Shown one piece after another: positions 31,693-40,702 of a stretch of 64,000 nt of DNA (position 1 is the stretch's first letter; every line of letters begins with the position of its first letter). The translations under genes were made by a program, and so were the position numbers. This stretch comes from Candidatus Thalassarchaeaceae archaeon. GTDB lineage: Archaea > Thermoplasmatota > Poseidoniia > Poseidoniales > Thalassarchaeaceae. The notes below the pieces were generated by a model. The model worked only from the letters and a program-made list of their open reading frames with translations. It was not told the origin of the DNA and made no database searches. The stretch spans positions 1-64,000 of the forward strand of contig JASLNR010000019.1 in the NCBI GenBank assembly GCA_030745885.1, read 5' to 3'.

Positions 31693-34335
31693 TCAGAAGT
31701 CGAAAATGGAACTCTGTCTGGTTCCCCTGAGGAGTTCCTGCTCCGTCCAACCGAATGCCTCAGTGATTCGACCGAGGGACTTGGCCAGCCTGCCTGCGTA
31801 GTACTCGCGGTCGTAGTCGGGCGGGTCGTCGCCGATCTCGTCGACCAGCCATGCGCTCACTCCTAGCTTCTTCTCACCCTCCTCAGGCTCGGTGACGACG
31901 TATCCGACCTTCATGCCGGGGGTGAACTGCAGCCCTGCAGCGATCCTCTGCCTCGCTGCCCTGACGTAGGGAAGTCCGTCCGGGTTGGCGTACACGCTGA
32001 AGTCTCCTTCGTTCTTCTTCGAGTCCCACTTTCCTTTGACCGATCTGCTAATGACGAGTTGCGCGGGGTCCACATCGCCCTCGCGGACCCTGTCTATCAT
32101 CGACTTGGTCATGTCCACGGCGCCTAGGGTGTCCCCGTCGAGGATCATCTCGAACATCTGCGTCATGGTGTCTGATAGGAGCTGGAAGGAGTCAGTCCGC
32201 CTGACCTCGTAGCCTCTGATCAACATCTCCTCCCTAGGCCAGATCACGCGACCGACGTAGCGCTTCTTGGCCCCGTGGCTGAAGAAGGAGGAGAGGGCGG
32301 TCTCGAACTCCAGCTCCGCGCCCTCCTTGGAGAACCTCTCGGCCAGGGACTCGCCGAAGTTCAGCGTCGTCTTTCTAGCCTGCTCCCAGCTGTCCATCTC
32401 CTCACCTCCCTCGGGCCTGTTCATGGGGGGCTCGCCCTCAACGGGCGCACGCACGAATATCGAGTCGGTGTCGGAGTACACCACGTCGTACCCGTCCGTC
32501 TCCAGCCCGGAGATTATCCCCCGGATGTTGTGACGGGCCCACTCGGTTATGCTGGCTCCTAGGCTGGGGTGCGTGAACCGGTAGAAGTTCGATGCGAAGA
32601 CCCCGTAGAACGAGTTCATGAGTATCTTAACGGCATACTGCAACTGGTCCTGGAGGAAGGCCTCAGCCTCGTCGCCCTCCTCATTGGCCTTCGCGAGCGC
32701 TGTCTTGTGTCGGTCGCGGCTATCCATCAGGCCCTCTAGGAGCTGGGGGACTAGGCCAAAGCGCTCCTCCTTGGAGATGTACCTGGTGTTGGTGGTGGGC
32801 GAGACGCTGTGGGAGCCGTCCTCGCTGTCGTCCCTGACAAGGGTGGTGGAGCAGATGTTATTGGAGATCATTATCGAGGGGTACATCGACTTGAAGTCCA
32901 GCACTACCACCCACGGCGCTACCCCGGGCTCTACCTCGTGCACGTAGCCTCCGGCGATCCTGTCCCGCTTCCTGGGGCCTTGGTTGGTATTGGGCACCGC
33001 AACCCCCCTCCTGTCGGCCAGGCGTATCACAAGTGAGTCGATCCAGCGGCTCGTCGTGCTGGTCGCGGCTATGTCGACTGTGGTCAGAGAGACGGAGGCC
33101 AAGGCCTCCTTCCTCGCAGTCGACTTCAACTTGTCCAGTATGTTCAGAGGGAGGACGGTGTCGCGGACGCAGTAGTCCAGTACCTCGTCGGGCCTCTCTG
33201 CCCACTCCTCATCCATCTTGCTCGCGTCGATGTCCATCTTCTGCATCTCCTCGTCGTCCGGCCACAGTAGTCGTGAGACGTAGCGCAACGACTCCCTCTG
33301 CGGTCTCAGGGTCTGCCGGGCCTGCCACCATGCGTCGAGCGGTATCCTCCCCCTGATAGTCCAGACCCTATTCTGCTCCCTATTGGGGAATATCCGCCCG
33401 GGCCTCCTCCACCCGCGCTTGGTCTCGGCGTCGTTCATCGGAACCCTAGCCCACCCCAGGAGCGAGGCCCTGGACATCTCCGACTCCGTGTCGATGTACT
33501 CCGACCTCTCCTCCATCCTAGGGAGGTCGAAGTTGTCTATGTTGTAGCCGGTGATGAAGTCGGGGTCCTCGGAGCGGACTATCTCGGTTAGCCGCTCGAG
33601 GATCTCGGTCTCCGCGCCCGTTATCGGGTACTCGACCCTCTCCCCAGCCCTGTCCACCACGGCTGCGGCGCACAGGATCGTGTTGTCCGCGATGCTGGTC
33701 TCAAGGTCGAAGGACATGGTGACGAAGGGGGCTGGGAATGGGTCTGCCCTCTCCAGCCCGCTCAGGTCGCACGAGAGTATCATGTCGACTGGGTAAACGC
33801 CCGACCCGCCCGCTTCCTTGATTCGGGCCTCTGCAACCTCGGGGTCGGTCGACTCCGGAGTCTTCGCCCCCTCCGGGGCACGGTCCCCGGTCCACAGTAC
33901 CTCCCCGCCGGCCCTGATATGGGGGCCGAGGTCGAGGTCGAGCAGCAGCCTCTGCACGAACAGTATGTCCGCGCTAGTCACCCTCCAGCCGGAGTCCGAG
34001 AGCGCCTTCCTGACGCTCCTGACCTTCGTTGTGTCCTTGACGAAGACCCGGTAGTGGGGCCTGACCACGCCGTCCTGCGAGAGTTTCATCCCGCTGGGCT
34101 CGGGGTCTGCCTGGACGTCCCTCACAGAGGACACATTGCCCAGGAGCTCGGGGTCCTCGGGGCTGCCGTCGGACTTGGGGTCGGATATCTCCACGTATGG
34201 CCTCAGACCGTTGACTAGGAGGAGTGTCGAATGGCCGGCCCTAGAGCGGCACCACAGTTCGATGACGGTCCTCGGCTCGTCGGGCCAAGCTCGGTTGTCG
34301 CCAGAGACGATGCACGTGTCCTCCTCCCATCGCAC
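31693..34335 (-). CDS. polB: Family-B DNA polymerase with proofreading exonuclease
   Basis: 880 residues. Exo I is FDLETS near 209, Exo II ITGYNIDNFDLPRM, and Exo III YCVRD, so proofreading is intact. Polymerase motif A is DFKSMYPSIMISNN near 477, motif B KILMNSFYGVF, and motif C YSDTDS near 618 (usual YGDTDS, with Ser in place of Gly). All metal-binding aspartates are present. It is a candidate replicative or repair polymerase. The window has no PolD genes, so its share of replication cannot be judged. It is divergent from ilvE with a gap of 67 bases. Confidence 0.97.
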   Translation of the reverse strand: MRWEEDTCIVSGDNRAWPDEPRTVIELWCRSRAGHSTLLLVNGLRPYVEISDPKSDGSPEDPELLGNVSSVRDVQADPEPSGMKLSQDGVVRPHYRVFVKDTTKVRSVRKALSDSGWRVTSADILFVQRLLLDLDLGPHIRAGGEVLWTGDRAPEGAKTPESTDPEVAEARIKEAGGSGVYPVDMILSCDLSGLERADPFPAPFVTMSFDLETSIADNTILCAAAVVDRAGERVEYPITGAETEILERLTEIVRSEDPDFITGYNIDNFDLPRMEERSEYIDTESEMSRASLLGWARVPMNDAETKRGWRRPGRIFPNREQNRVWTIRGRIPLDAWWQARQTLRPQRESLRYVSRLLWPDDEEMQKMDIDASKMDEEWAERPDEVLDYCVRDTVLPLNILDKLKSTARKEALASVSLTTVDIAATSTTSRWIDSLVIRLADRRGVAVPNTNQGPRKRDRIAGGYVHEVEPGVAPWVVVLDFKSMYPSIMISNNICSTTLVRDDSEDGSHSVSPTTNTRYISKEERFGLVPQLLEGLMDSRDRHKTALAKANEEGDEAEAFLQDQLQYAVKILMNSFYGVFASNFYRFTHPSLGASITEWARHNIRGIISGLETDGYDVVYSDTDSIFVRAPVEGEPPMNRPEGGEEMDSWEQARKTTLNFGESLAERFSKEGAELEFETALSSFFSHGAKKRYVGRVIWPREEMLIRGYEVRRTDSFQLLSDTMTQMFEMILDGDTLGAVDMTKSMIDRVREGDVDPAQLVISRSVKGKWDSKKNEGDFSVYANPDGLPYVRAARQRIAAGLQFTPGMKVGYVVTEPEEGEKKLGVSAWLVDEIGDDPPDYDREYYAGRLAKSLGRITEAFGWTEQELLRGTRQSSIFDF

Positions 34336-34402
34336 GATGACGCCTCACTGGCAGACTGTAGCCGATTGCCTTCAACGTATGTCATCGTGAGGGGCCATAA
34401 CA

Positions 34403-35503
34403 ATGCCGGGAAGGGAGGCGGGGCAACCGTTGAAAGCCAAGTCCCATCCCTGCAACGCAACCGAGGTGCATGGGTTGCTTGAGGACGCCGAGCCATCGAT
34501 TGACTGGGACGCTCTGACCTTCAGTTTCAAGAAGACCGATCGGATGTACTTAGCTACCTGTGGGCAGAACAATGAGTGGCAGCCGGGCCAGATGCAGGAC
34601 TTCGCCGACCTCAGCATGTCGCCGGCAGCTGGCGTCCTGAATTACGGTCAGGGCCTGTTCGAGGGCATGAAGGCCCAGCACGCCGCCGACGGCAGCATAG
34701 TGCTGTTTCGACCAGAGAGGAACGCGGCCAGAATGCAGGAGGGAGCGCGCAGGCTCGGGATGCCACCCGTGCCTGAGCGGATATTCCTCGATGCGGTGCA
34801 CGCGACCGTGCGCGAGAACGCTCGATGGGTGCCCCCAATGGGCAAGGGAGCCCTCTACGTCCGCCCCCTGCTGATGGGCAGCGGGTCCATCCTAGGCGTC
34901 GCACCCGCTCCCGAGTACACCTTCCTTGTCTACGTCTCGCCGGTCGGACCGTACTTCAGGGGCGGGATCAAGCCAATCTCCCTCAAGGTCTCCGACGAGT
35001 TCCACAGGGCCGCGCCGGGAGGTTCTGGGGGAGTTAAGGCGATTGGCAACTACGCGCCCGGAATGATCCCCTCCAAGATGGCCAAGAGCGAGGGGTATGC
35101 CGAGGTCATCTATCTGGACGCGGTGCATCACAAGTACGTCGAGGAGGTCGGTGCTGCCAACTTCTTCTGCGTCAAGGATGGCGTGATTTCGACCCCGGAG
35201 CTGACCGGAACTATCCTGCCAGGCGTGACGCGGGCCTCGGTCATCGAGATTGCAGCCTCGCGGGGCTACGAGTGCCGGGAGGAGAGGGTCGACGTCGACC
35301 GCGCGCTGGATGCCGACGAGTGTTTTTGCGCAGGCACGGCCGCTGTAGTCGCATCGATAGGCTCGATCGAACACGGTGAGCGGGTAGTAGAGTACTGCGG
35401 GGGCGAGGTCGGTCCCATCACTATGGAGATTTACGAGGCGCTGGCTTCGATACAGCAACGTCGTGTCCCCGACGAGTTCGGATGGACCGTCGTAGTCGAT
35501 TAG
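34403..35503 (+). CDS. ilvE: Branched-chain amino acid aminotransferase
   Basis: 366 residues of fold-type IV PLP enzymes. The PLP lysine is in GVKAIGNYAPGMIPS (Lys212). The region YGQGLFEGMKA is the N-terminal signature, and FCAGTAAVVASIGSI binds the phosphate near the C-terminus. It transfers amino groups between glutamate and the 2-oxo acids of Leu, Ile and Val. Length and the extended N-terminus resemble the eukaryotic/actinobacterial type (about 360 residues) more than the ~300-residue bacterial type. Confidence 0.95.
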   Translation: MPGREAGQPLKAKSHPCNATEVHGLLEDAEPSIDWDALTFSFKKTDRMYLATCGQNNEWQPGQMQDFADLSMSPAAGVLNYGQGLFEGMKAQHAADGSIVLFRPERNAARMQEGARRLGMPPVPERIFLDAVHATVRENARWVPPMGKGALYVRPLLMGSGSILGVAPAPEYTFLVYVSPVGPYFRGGIKPISLKVSDEFHRAAPGGSGGVKAIGNYAPGMIPSKMAKSEGYAEVIYLDAVHHKYVEEVGAANFFCVKDGVISTPELTGTILPGVTRASVIEIAASRGYECREERVDVDRALDADECFCAGTAAVVASIGSIEHGERVVEYCGGEVGPITMEIYEALASIQQRRVPDEFGWTVVVD

Positions 35504-35534
35504 TTTTGAAGCGGCTAGTGCCTACGAGCGCGTG

Positions 35535-36086
35535 ATGATGGGCGAAGGGTTGATCTTGGAGGCTAGGTTCGATTCCCGGCTGCCGGTCTACCAGACTCTA
35601 GCCTCGACGTGGTGGGTGCTGCTGCTCGGGGTGATGTCATTGGATGGTGGCAACGGGCTGCTGTCAATCGTCCTGATAGTGATGGTCGGCTCCTATGTCT
35701 ACTGGTTTGTTAGGTACAAGAAACTCAGTTGCGTGCTCACCGAGAGGGGGCTCAGCACCCGACGGGGGCTCTGGGTGCGGGTGCAGCAGAACATACCGCT
35801 CGATCAGATAACCGACATCACGGTCAACGAGGGGCCGGTACTCAGGATGTTCGGCATGCTGATCCTCAATGTCGAGACCGCCGGTGGCAGTGGCGTGGGG
35901 GAAGGGGGCAGCGTGAAGCTGATCGCCGTCATCGATGCGCTGGAGTTCAGGGATACCGTGCTCAGACAAAGGGACATTATGGCCACTCAATCCGGACCGA
36001 CTAAGGGGGTCTCATCACCCTACCTAAACCCGGAAATCCTCGGGGAAATCAGGGACATGCTGCTACGAATCGAACGTGCCCTGTAG
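35535..36086 (+). CDS. Membrane protein with bacterial PH domain (YdbS-like)
   Basis: 183 residues. Two membrane segments near residues 22-62 are followed by a PH-like domain whose conserved core is YKKLSCVLTERGLSTRRGL and then QNIPLDQITDITVNEGP. This is the bPH_2 (DUF304) arrangement. The role is unknown; family members are small membrane proteins. The gene starts 31 bases after ilvE. GTG 35532, ATG 35535 and ATG 35538 are adjacent start options. Confidence 0.85.
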   Translation: MMGEGLILEARFDSRLPVYQTLASTWWVLLLGVMSLDGGNGLLSIVLIVMVGSYVYWFVRYKKLSCVLTERGLSTRRGLWVRVQQNIPLDQITDITVNEGPVLRMFGMLILNVETAGGSGVGEGGSVKLIAVIDALEFRDTVLRQRDIMATQSGPTKGVSSPYLNPEILGEIRDMLLRIERAL

Positions 36087-36210
36087 AATCGGCCTTTCCC
36101 GGGCATATTCATTTGGGTTGGGCTTTGTAAACATCGCAGCAGCAACACGTCCCCCTGCATTCGATCGCTGCTTACTGCTGATTGGGGCGAGTGTCTCCCA
36201 GTGCCTGATC

Positions 36211-36654
36211 TCAACGCTTCTTGCCAAACTTGGAGCGTCGCTTACTAGACCCCCTCTGCTTGAACGACTTGCGCTGGGCGCGCTTCCTGCGATCTCCCTT
36301 CGCAGGCGCGCTTCCTGACACCTTGCCCTGCTCCTTGGCCTCCTTGGATCGGTTTCGAAGGACCTTGCCGATTGCCTGCATTACACCCTCCTTGCTATTC
36401 GCGCCCGTCACCTCGAGCGCGTGGCTGGGCGGCATGACCAGCCTGCCCTCCTTGGCGTAGGGTCTGGAGGGGTGGCTGGTCTCCGGCTCCTGTCTCATCT
36501 TGCGGATTCCCGCGCTACGGGCAGCCCACACGACGGCCTCCAAGGTGGGCTTGGATATGCTCGCGCTCTTGGGCACCCGGCGTCCGTCTGAGCGGCTGAT
36601 CCGGGAGTCGAAGTAGCCCGTCCACAGGGTCATCTCGTCGCGCTTCGCTGCCAT
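36211..36654 (-). CDS. srp19: Signal recognition particle 19 kDa protein (SRP19)
   Basis: 147 residues. The N-terminal TGYFDSRISRSDGRRVPKS and the SHPSRPYAKEGRLVM block are the SRP19 signature. The C-terminus is a basic tail (QRKSFKQRGSSKRRSKFGKKR-type), longer than in most archaea. SRP19 binds 7S RNA and prepares it for SRP54. It is 49 bases upstream of the end of S8e and on the same strand, consistent with a translation/secretion cluster. No 7S RNA gene was found in the window. Confidence 0.93.
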   Translation of the reverse strand: MAAKRDEMTLWTGYFDSRISRSDGRRVPKSASISKPTLEAVVWAARSAGIRKMRQEPETSHPSRPYAKEGRLVMPPSHALEVTGANSKEGVMQAIGKVLRNRSKEAKEQGKVSGSAPAKGDRRKRAQRKSFKQRGSSKRRSKFGKKR

Positions 36655-36703
36655 GCTATCGCTGTAGTCTCAGGAGCGGGGTGACTTGAGGGCTTCGCGC
36701 CGC

Positions 36704-37099
36704 TCACTCTTCCATCAGCACGCCGCTGACTACCCCGTGCATGCCCGGGCGGCTGGTCACCCGGACGCGGCCGAGGTCGGTCTCGACAATAGCGCCCTTG
36801 GTGACGATGTTGCGCCGCACGTAGTTCGGGTCGGCATCGTTGCCAAGCACGTTGGTCACCGTGGCCCTCACCGTCCTGCCCTCCTTAGGGATGCTGACAT
36901 TGGCTTGGTTGACGCTGAGGAGGCGGACGGTCTGGGAGCCGGCCCTCTTTCGGTAGTTCTTCCGGGCGTCCTCGTCGCCCACGTAGGCGAACTGATTCTC
37001 GCTGGCCACCTCGGTCCTGCGCTTGCCCCTGTACCGATTGGGGCGCTTCAGGCGTCCACCGGACGGTTTGCGACGCGAGATGCCGTGCCACTTCGCCAT
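36704..37099 (-). CDS. rps8e: Ribosomal protein S8e
   Basis: 131 residues. The family N-terminus WHGISRRKPSGGRLKRP is followed by GDEDARKNYRKRAGSQTVRLL and the C-terminal IVTKGAIVETDLGRVRVTSRP. It is an archaeal/eukaryotic small-subunit protein. ATG 37099 gives the complete form. It lies downstream of thrH and upstream of srp19 on the same strand. Confidence 0.97.
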   Translation of the reverse strand: MAKWHGISRRKPSGGRLKRPNRYRGKRRTEVASENQFAYVGDEDARKNYRKRAGSQTVRLLSVNQANVSIPKEGRTVRATVTNVLGNDADPNYVRRNIVTKGAIVETDLGRVRVTSRPGMHGVVSGVLMEE

Positions 37100-37152
37100 G
37101 CGTCCCGCCCACCGACCTCCCTTATTTCAACCGATTGGAGCGGGGTGGGCCA

Positions 37153-37767
37153 TCACTCGCCCAAGGTGGATGCGGCCTCGCCGATGGCGGCCGTGAGCCC
37201 ATCGTAGTCGCGGGTGACCGGGTACTGGGGGAACTCCTCAACCACGTTGTCAGGTGGCCTAAACAGAACCCCCGCGCTGGCCGAGGCCAGCATCGACGTG
37301 TCGTTGTAGGAGTCACCGACAGCGATGACCTCGTAGTTCATCGAGCGCAAGGCCTCCACAGTCCTTCGCTTCTGGTCCTGCAGCCTGATGGTCCAGTCGG
37401 AGATGCGTCCAGAATCCTCGATTACTAAGGTGTGGCACAGCAGAGTGGGGTTTCCCAGCTTGCCCATCATCGGTCGGGCGAATTGAGAGAACGTGTCGGA
37501 GAGCACGAGGGTCGGCCACCTGCGCTCAAGGAAGTCAAGGAAACCGATTGCCCCCTCGAGAGGCTCCATCGCCTCGATGGCCGAGGTGATGTCATCGATG
37601 GTTATTCCGTTCTCGTCCAGTATTTCCAACCTATAGCGCATCAGCCTATCGTAGTCGGGCTCGTCCCGGGTTGTGCGACGCAATGCCTCGATTCCGGTCC
37701 TCTCAGCTACATTGATCCATATCTCGGGCACTAGGATGCCCTCAAGATCGAGGCAGACAGCCAGCAT
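37153..37767 (-). CDS. thrH: ThrH-type phosphoserine phosphatase/homoserine kinase
   Basis: 204 residues, almost exactly the length of Pseudomonas ThrH. Motifs are LDLEGILVPEIW (nucleophile Asp), LSDTF (motif II), the TTRDEPDYDRLM cap, GDSYNDTSML (motif IV) and GVLFRPPDNVVEEFPQ, all in ThrH order. ThrH can dephosphorylate phosphoserine and transfer the phosphate to homoserine. It could therefore supply serine or threonine synthesis in an organism without canonical SerB or ThrB. ATG 37767 was chosen; 21 further upstream codons are in frame but not family-like. It is likely acquired from bacteria. Confidence 0.93.
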   Translation of the reverse strand: MLAVCLDLEGILVPEIWINVAERTGIEALRRTTRDEPDYDRLMRYRLEILDENGITIDDITSAIEAMEPLEGAIGFLDFLERRWPTLVLSDTFSQFARPMMGKLGNPTLLCHTLVIEDSGRISDWTIRLQDQKRRTVEALRSMNYEVIAVGDSYNDTSMLASASAGVLFRPPDNVVEEFPQYPVTRDYDGLTAAIGEAASTLGE

Positions 37768-37854
37768 AGTCGCGCGCTGGGAGCCTGCGACTTCAACTTG
37801 TTCGGCGAACGGATACGTCGCCATGTTCATGCGAGGGCCTGACTGCCGTACAAC

Positions 37855-38355
37855 ATGGTGGACAAGCGCCTGCGTCGAAGGACCCCTGTGAGGCTCAAGC
37901 AGATTCGCGACGTCGCCGGAGACCTAGGTTCCTGGGTCGGACGCGAGATCGATCTTTCTGGCTTCCTAGAGCAGGCCCACTACCAGGGCACTGATCTGAT
38001 ACTGATCGATCGAGTGGCCCTAGCGATGAGGATCGAGGTGGGTGGCGAGTGGTCATGGTACCCGACCCTTCGTGGCATCGAGGCCTGGCAGGTCGAGCGC
38101 TCTTGGGTTGCTGTGGACGACGGAGCCATACCCTTCCTCGAGAACGGCGCCGATTGCATGGGTGCCGGGATTCACATAGCGGACCCGTCGCTGGCGGAAG
38201 GCGACTTCGTGTGGATCCGCCATCAGGAAACGGGCAGACCGATAGCGACGGGGATATCGCTTGTAGACGGAGAGGAGATGATGAGCATGACCAATGGAAA
38301 GGCCATCAGGACTATTCACTGGTTGGGCGATGACCTGTGGGGGCTCGAGATCTAG
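37855..38355 (+). CDS. PUA-domain RNA-binding protein (Tma20/MCT-1-like)
   Basis: 166 residues. The C-terminal PUA domain is clear: GAIPFLENGADCMGAGIH near 98-115, then SLAEGDFVWIRH and GRPIATGIS. The N-terminal ~80 residues fit the pre-PUA domain of archaeal homologues of MCT-1/Tma20, which bind the small ribosomal subunit in eukaryotes. ATG 37855 is 87 bases from the divergent thrH start. Confidence 0.82.
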   Translation: MVDKRLRRRTPVRLKQIRDVAGDLGSWVGREIDLSGFLEQAHYQGTDLILIDRVALAMRIEVGGEWSWYPTLRGIEAWQVERSWVAVDDGAIPFLENGADCMGAGIHIADPSLAEGDFVWIRHQETGRPIATGISLVDGEEMMSMTNGKAIRTIHWLGDDLWGLEI

Positions 38356-38405
38356 GCCCCGCAGATATCCCTAGAGTTGATGAGTGTCGCCATTGAGGGT
38401 CGATT

Positions 38406-38957
38406 ATGCGGGCCATAGTGGTTCTCTCGGTCCTCGTTCTCGCGATGACCTCGGTCTGGGCGGAGGGCGGTACCAACGAGTCGCCCGCCCTGGATGGCAC
38501 TTCGCTGGTCTCGGTGGTGACCGCCGATGCTGCTGTTGCCAACGAGGACTTCGCTATCACCGTCGAGCTCGATGCCGCCGCCGCATCGAATGGCACCGAA
38601 GTGGGCTGGACCACCCAAGTCTGCATCAACTCGGGCGTCTGCTACCCGCCGGAGACGAGTGCGCTCTTTCCGGACTCCGACAGCAGGCTCTGGACCGGTT
38701 CCATCGCCGTAGACGAGGAGGCCAGCTACGTCAACTGGCGCATTGAGCTCTACTGGCCGGAGGGCAACGACTCATCCGTGCCGGAGACCGGTTTCGGCTG
38801 GAAGGTCTGGTCGACCTGCTGGTATGATGCGGACAGTGGGCAGTGGGGCGGTTCCGATGCTCCGTGCCAAGAGGAGGAGGGGGGTCTGCCGGGATTCGGT
38901 GCCACCCTCGGTGCTGCATCGCTGGCGATGGCAGCGTTCATGTCTCGACGTGACTGA
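38406..38957 (+). CDS. Small secreted protein with PGF-CTERM-like sorting signal
   Basis: 183 residues. An N-terminal signal peptide (AIVVLSVLVLAMTSVWA) precedes a beta-rich acidic domain with four cysteines, then a C-terminus with LPGFGATLG, a short hydrophobic helix (AASLAMAAFM) and SRR. The order PGF, helix, Arg cluster is that of PGF-CTERM signals processed by archaeosortase in haloarchaea and methanogens. Whether the organism has an archaeosortase cannot be seen here. Anchoring to lipid is therefore inferred. Confidence 0.75.
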   Translation: MRAIVVLSVLVLAMTSVWAEGGTNESPALDGTSLVSVVTADAAVANEDFAITVELDAAAASNGTEVGWTTQVCINSGVCYPPETSALFPDSDSRLWTGSIAVDEEASYVNWRIELYWPEGNDSSVPETGFGWKVWSTCWYDADSGQWGGSDAPCQEEEGGLPGFGATLGAASLAMAAFMSRRD

Positions 38958-38965
38958 GCCATCTC

Positions 38966-39655
38966 ATGGGCGAAGGCGATAACGAGCCAGGATTCGTCTC
39001 CCTAGTCTTCCATGAACTGCTGGAGGACGAGATGCGGGAGCGAGCAGTTGCGTTCCACGATCTGCTGGACGCGCGCCGCACCACCCGCCACTTCTCGGCC
39101 CGCGAGGTGCCACGCGATCTGATCGAGCTGGCAATCCGGACTGCCAGCACCGCGCCATCGGGGGCGCACCTGCAGCCGTGGACCTTCGTCGCCATATCCG
39201 ACCCAACGCTCAAGGAGAGCATCAGGGAGGCGGCAGAGGCCGAGGAGATGAGGTTCTACGAGGAGAGGGTCCCGGAGGCCTGGGCAGAGGTCCTCGAGCC
39301 ACTGGGAACCGATCACGTCAAGGAGCACGTCACCGATGCGCCCTGGATAGTAGTTCTGTTCAGGCACTCAAAGCGCGAGAGGTCCAACGGCGAGATGGCA
39401 CCTACCTACTACGCTCAGGAGTCGTGCGGCATCGCTGCTGGTCTATTTATCGCCGCCATCCACAACATGGGCCTAGTCACGCTCACCCACACTCCCTCCC
39501 CCATGGGCTTCCTGCGCGATATCCTAGGTCGCCGGGAACATGAGCACGCCATGCTGCTGATGCCGGTGGGCTATCCTGCGGATGATGCAAAGGTGCCCGA
39601 CCTCCAGCGCAAAGGTCTTGACGAGGTTTCAGAGTTCTTCGAGTTCCACGAGTGA
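38966..39655 (+). CDS. Nitroreductase-family FMN oxidoreductase
   Basis: 229 residues. The FMN-binding RRTTRHFSAREVP and TASTAPSGAHLQPWTFV motifs are near the N-terminus, and the C-terminal part has NMGLVTLTHTPSPMGFLRDIL. This resembles the subgroup including iodotyrosine deiodinase. Such enzymes reduce nitro groups, quinones or halogenated aromatics with NAD(P)H. Substrate is unknown. It lies 8 bases after the PGF-CTERM-like gene. Confidence 0.88.
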   Translation: MGEGDNEPGFVSLVFHELLEDEMRERAVAFHDLLDARRTTRHFSAREVPRDLIELAIRTASTAPSGAHLQPWTFVAISDPTLKESIREAAEAEEMRFYEERVPEAWAEVLEPLGTDHVKEHVTDAPWIVVLFRHSKRERSNGEMAPTYYAQESCGIAAGLFIAAIHNMGLVTLTHTPSPMGFLRDILGRREHEHAMLLMPVGYPADDAKVPDLQRKGLDEVSEFFEFHE

Positions 39656-39683
39656 TTAAGTAGTGTGATGAGCATGGAAGGGC

Positions 39684-40670
39684 ATGAAGAAATCTAGTCA
39701 GATGCCCCTGACTTTACTACTTGCAATGCTGATGACCGCCTGCGCCCTGTCCGGGTGCCTTGGATCCGAGAGCGATTCGGATTCGGACCCCCCCGACGAA
39801 CTCGAGGACTGGGGCGTGTTCCTGGTCCAGAGCGCATCGGACCTGCCGGATTGCGACTCGACGACCGACGGTCGTCTGTACTACGTCGCATCCCATTCGG
39901 GCTTTCAGGCCTGCTCGGGAATGGCGTGGATGACGATTGACCTGACCGGTCCGGCAGGCCCCCCCGGCGCCGACGGTGCAGACGGCACTCAGGGGCCGGC
40001 AGGCGCCGATGGGGCAGCGGGACCTGGGGGGGCGCAAGGGCCCCCAGGGCCAGCGGGGGCCGATGGCACCTCGTTCACCATAGTCGGATCTGTCGAGGAC
40101 ACCTCAGAGCTAGGCGAGATCTACGTCGGGGACAAGGGGGATGGCTTCCTCGTCCAATCCACCAGCCACATCCATGTGTGGAGCGGCTCCGAGTGGATTG
40201 ACCTCGGAAACATCTCGGGACCTCCGGGGGTCGCTGGGGTGACTGGGTCCCAAGGGCTCGAGGGGGCAGCCGGGGCCGACGGGGCGGATGGTGCCGACGG
40301 GGCCGAGGGCCCACAGGGCTCAATGCCCACTGTCATGGAAATGACGATAACAGTCTCGAGCATGAAGTTTCTAGTCGATGGGATTCAGCAAGGGGACATC
40401 GTCCTCTACCGAGGTTTCACCTACACCTTCGACCAGTCGGACTCCAGTAACTCGCCACACCCGTTCCGCCTCTCCACAACGAGCGACGGCACTCACGGCG
40501 GCGGGACCCAGTACACGAGCGGCGTCACCAGCACAGGTACTCAGGGCTCGGACGGGCTACTGACGTTCACGGTCCCGCTTGATGCGCCCGACACGCTGTA
40601 CTACTACTGCCAGAACCACGGCAGCATGGGCGGCTCGATCACTATCCAGTCGCTCGGCAGCGTGTCCTGA
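39684..40670 (+). CDS. Lipoprotein with collagen-like tracts and a cupredoxin-like domain
   Basis: 328 residues. The signal peptide ends in the lipobox ALSGC (Cys25). A ~60-residue beta domain follows, then a first Gly-X-Y tract (about 88-127, e.g. GPAGPPGADGADG). A second beta domain (about 130-177) precedes a second Gly-X-Y tract (about 178-213). The C-terminal ~115 residues resemble a plastocyanin-like copper domain, with a histidine in NSPHPFRLS and the CQNHGSMGG cluster (C-x2-H-x3-M). It is expected on the outer membrane face as a trimer, if the tracts fold as collagen, carrying type-1 copper electron-transfer sites. The tracts are short, so stability depends on trimerising neighbours. 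The function is unknown. Confidence 0.85.
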   Translation: MKKSSQMPLTLLLAMLMTACALSGCLGSESDSDSDPPDELEDWGVFLVQSASDLPDCDSTTDGRLYYVASHSGFQACSGMAWMTIDLTGPAGPPGADGADGTQGPAGADGAAGPGGAQGPPGPAGADGTSFTIVGSVEDTSELGEIYVGDKGDGFLVQSTSHIHVWSGSEWIDLGNISGPPGVAGVTGSQGLEGAAGADGADGADGAEGPQGSMPTVMEMTITVSSMKFLVDGIQQGDIVLYRGFTYTFDQSDSSNSPHPFRLSTTSDGTHGGGTQYTSGVTSTGTQGSDGLLTFTVPLDAPDTLYYYCQNHGSMGGSITIQSLGSVS

Positions 40671-40702
40671 AGGGCATGGCATGCGACAAATTTGAATGAT
40701 GG

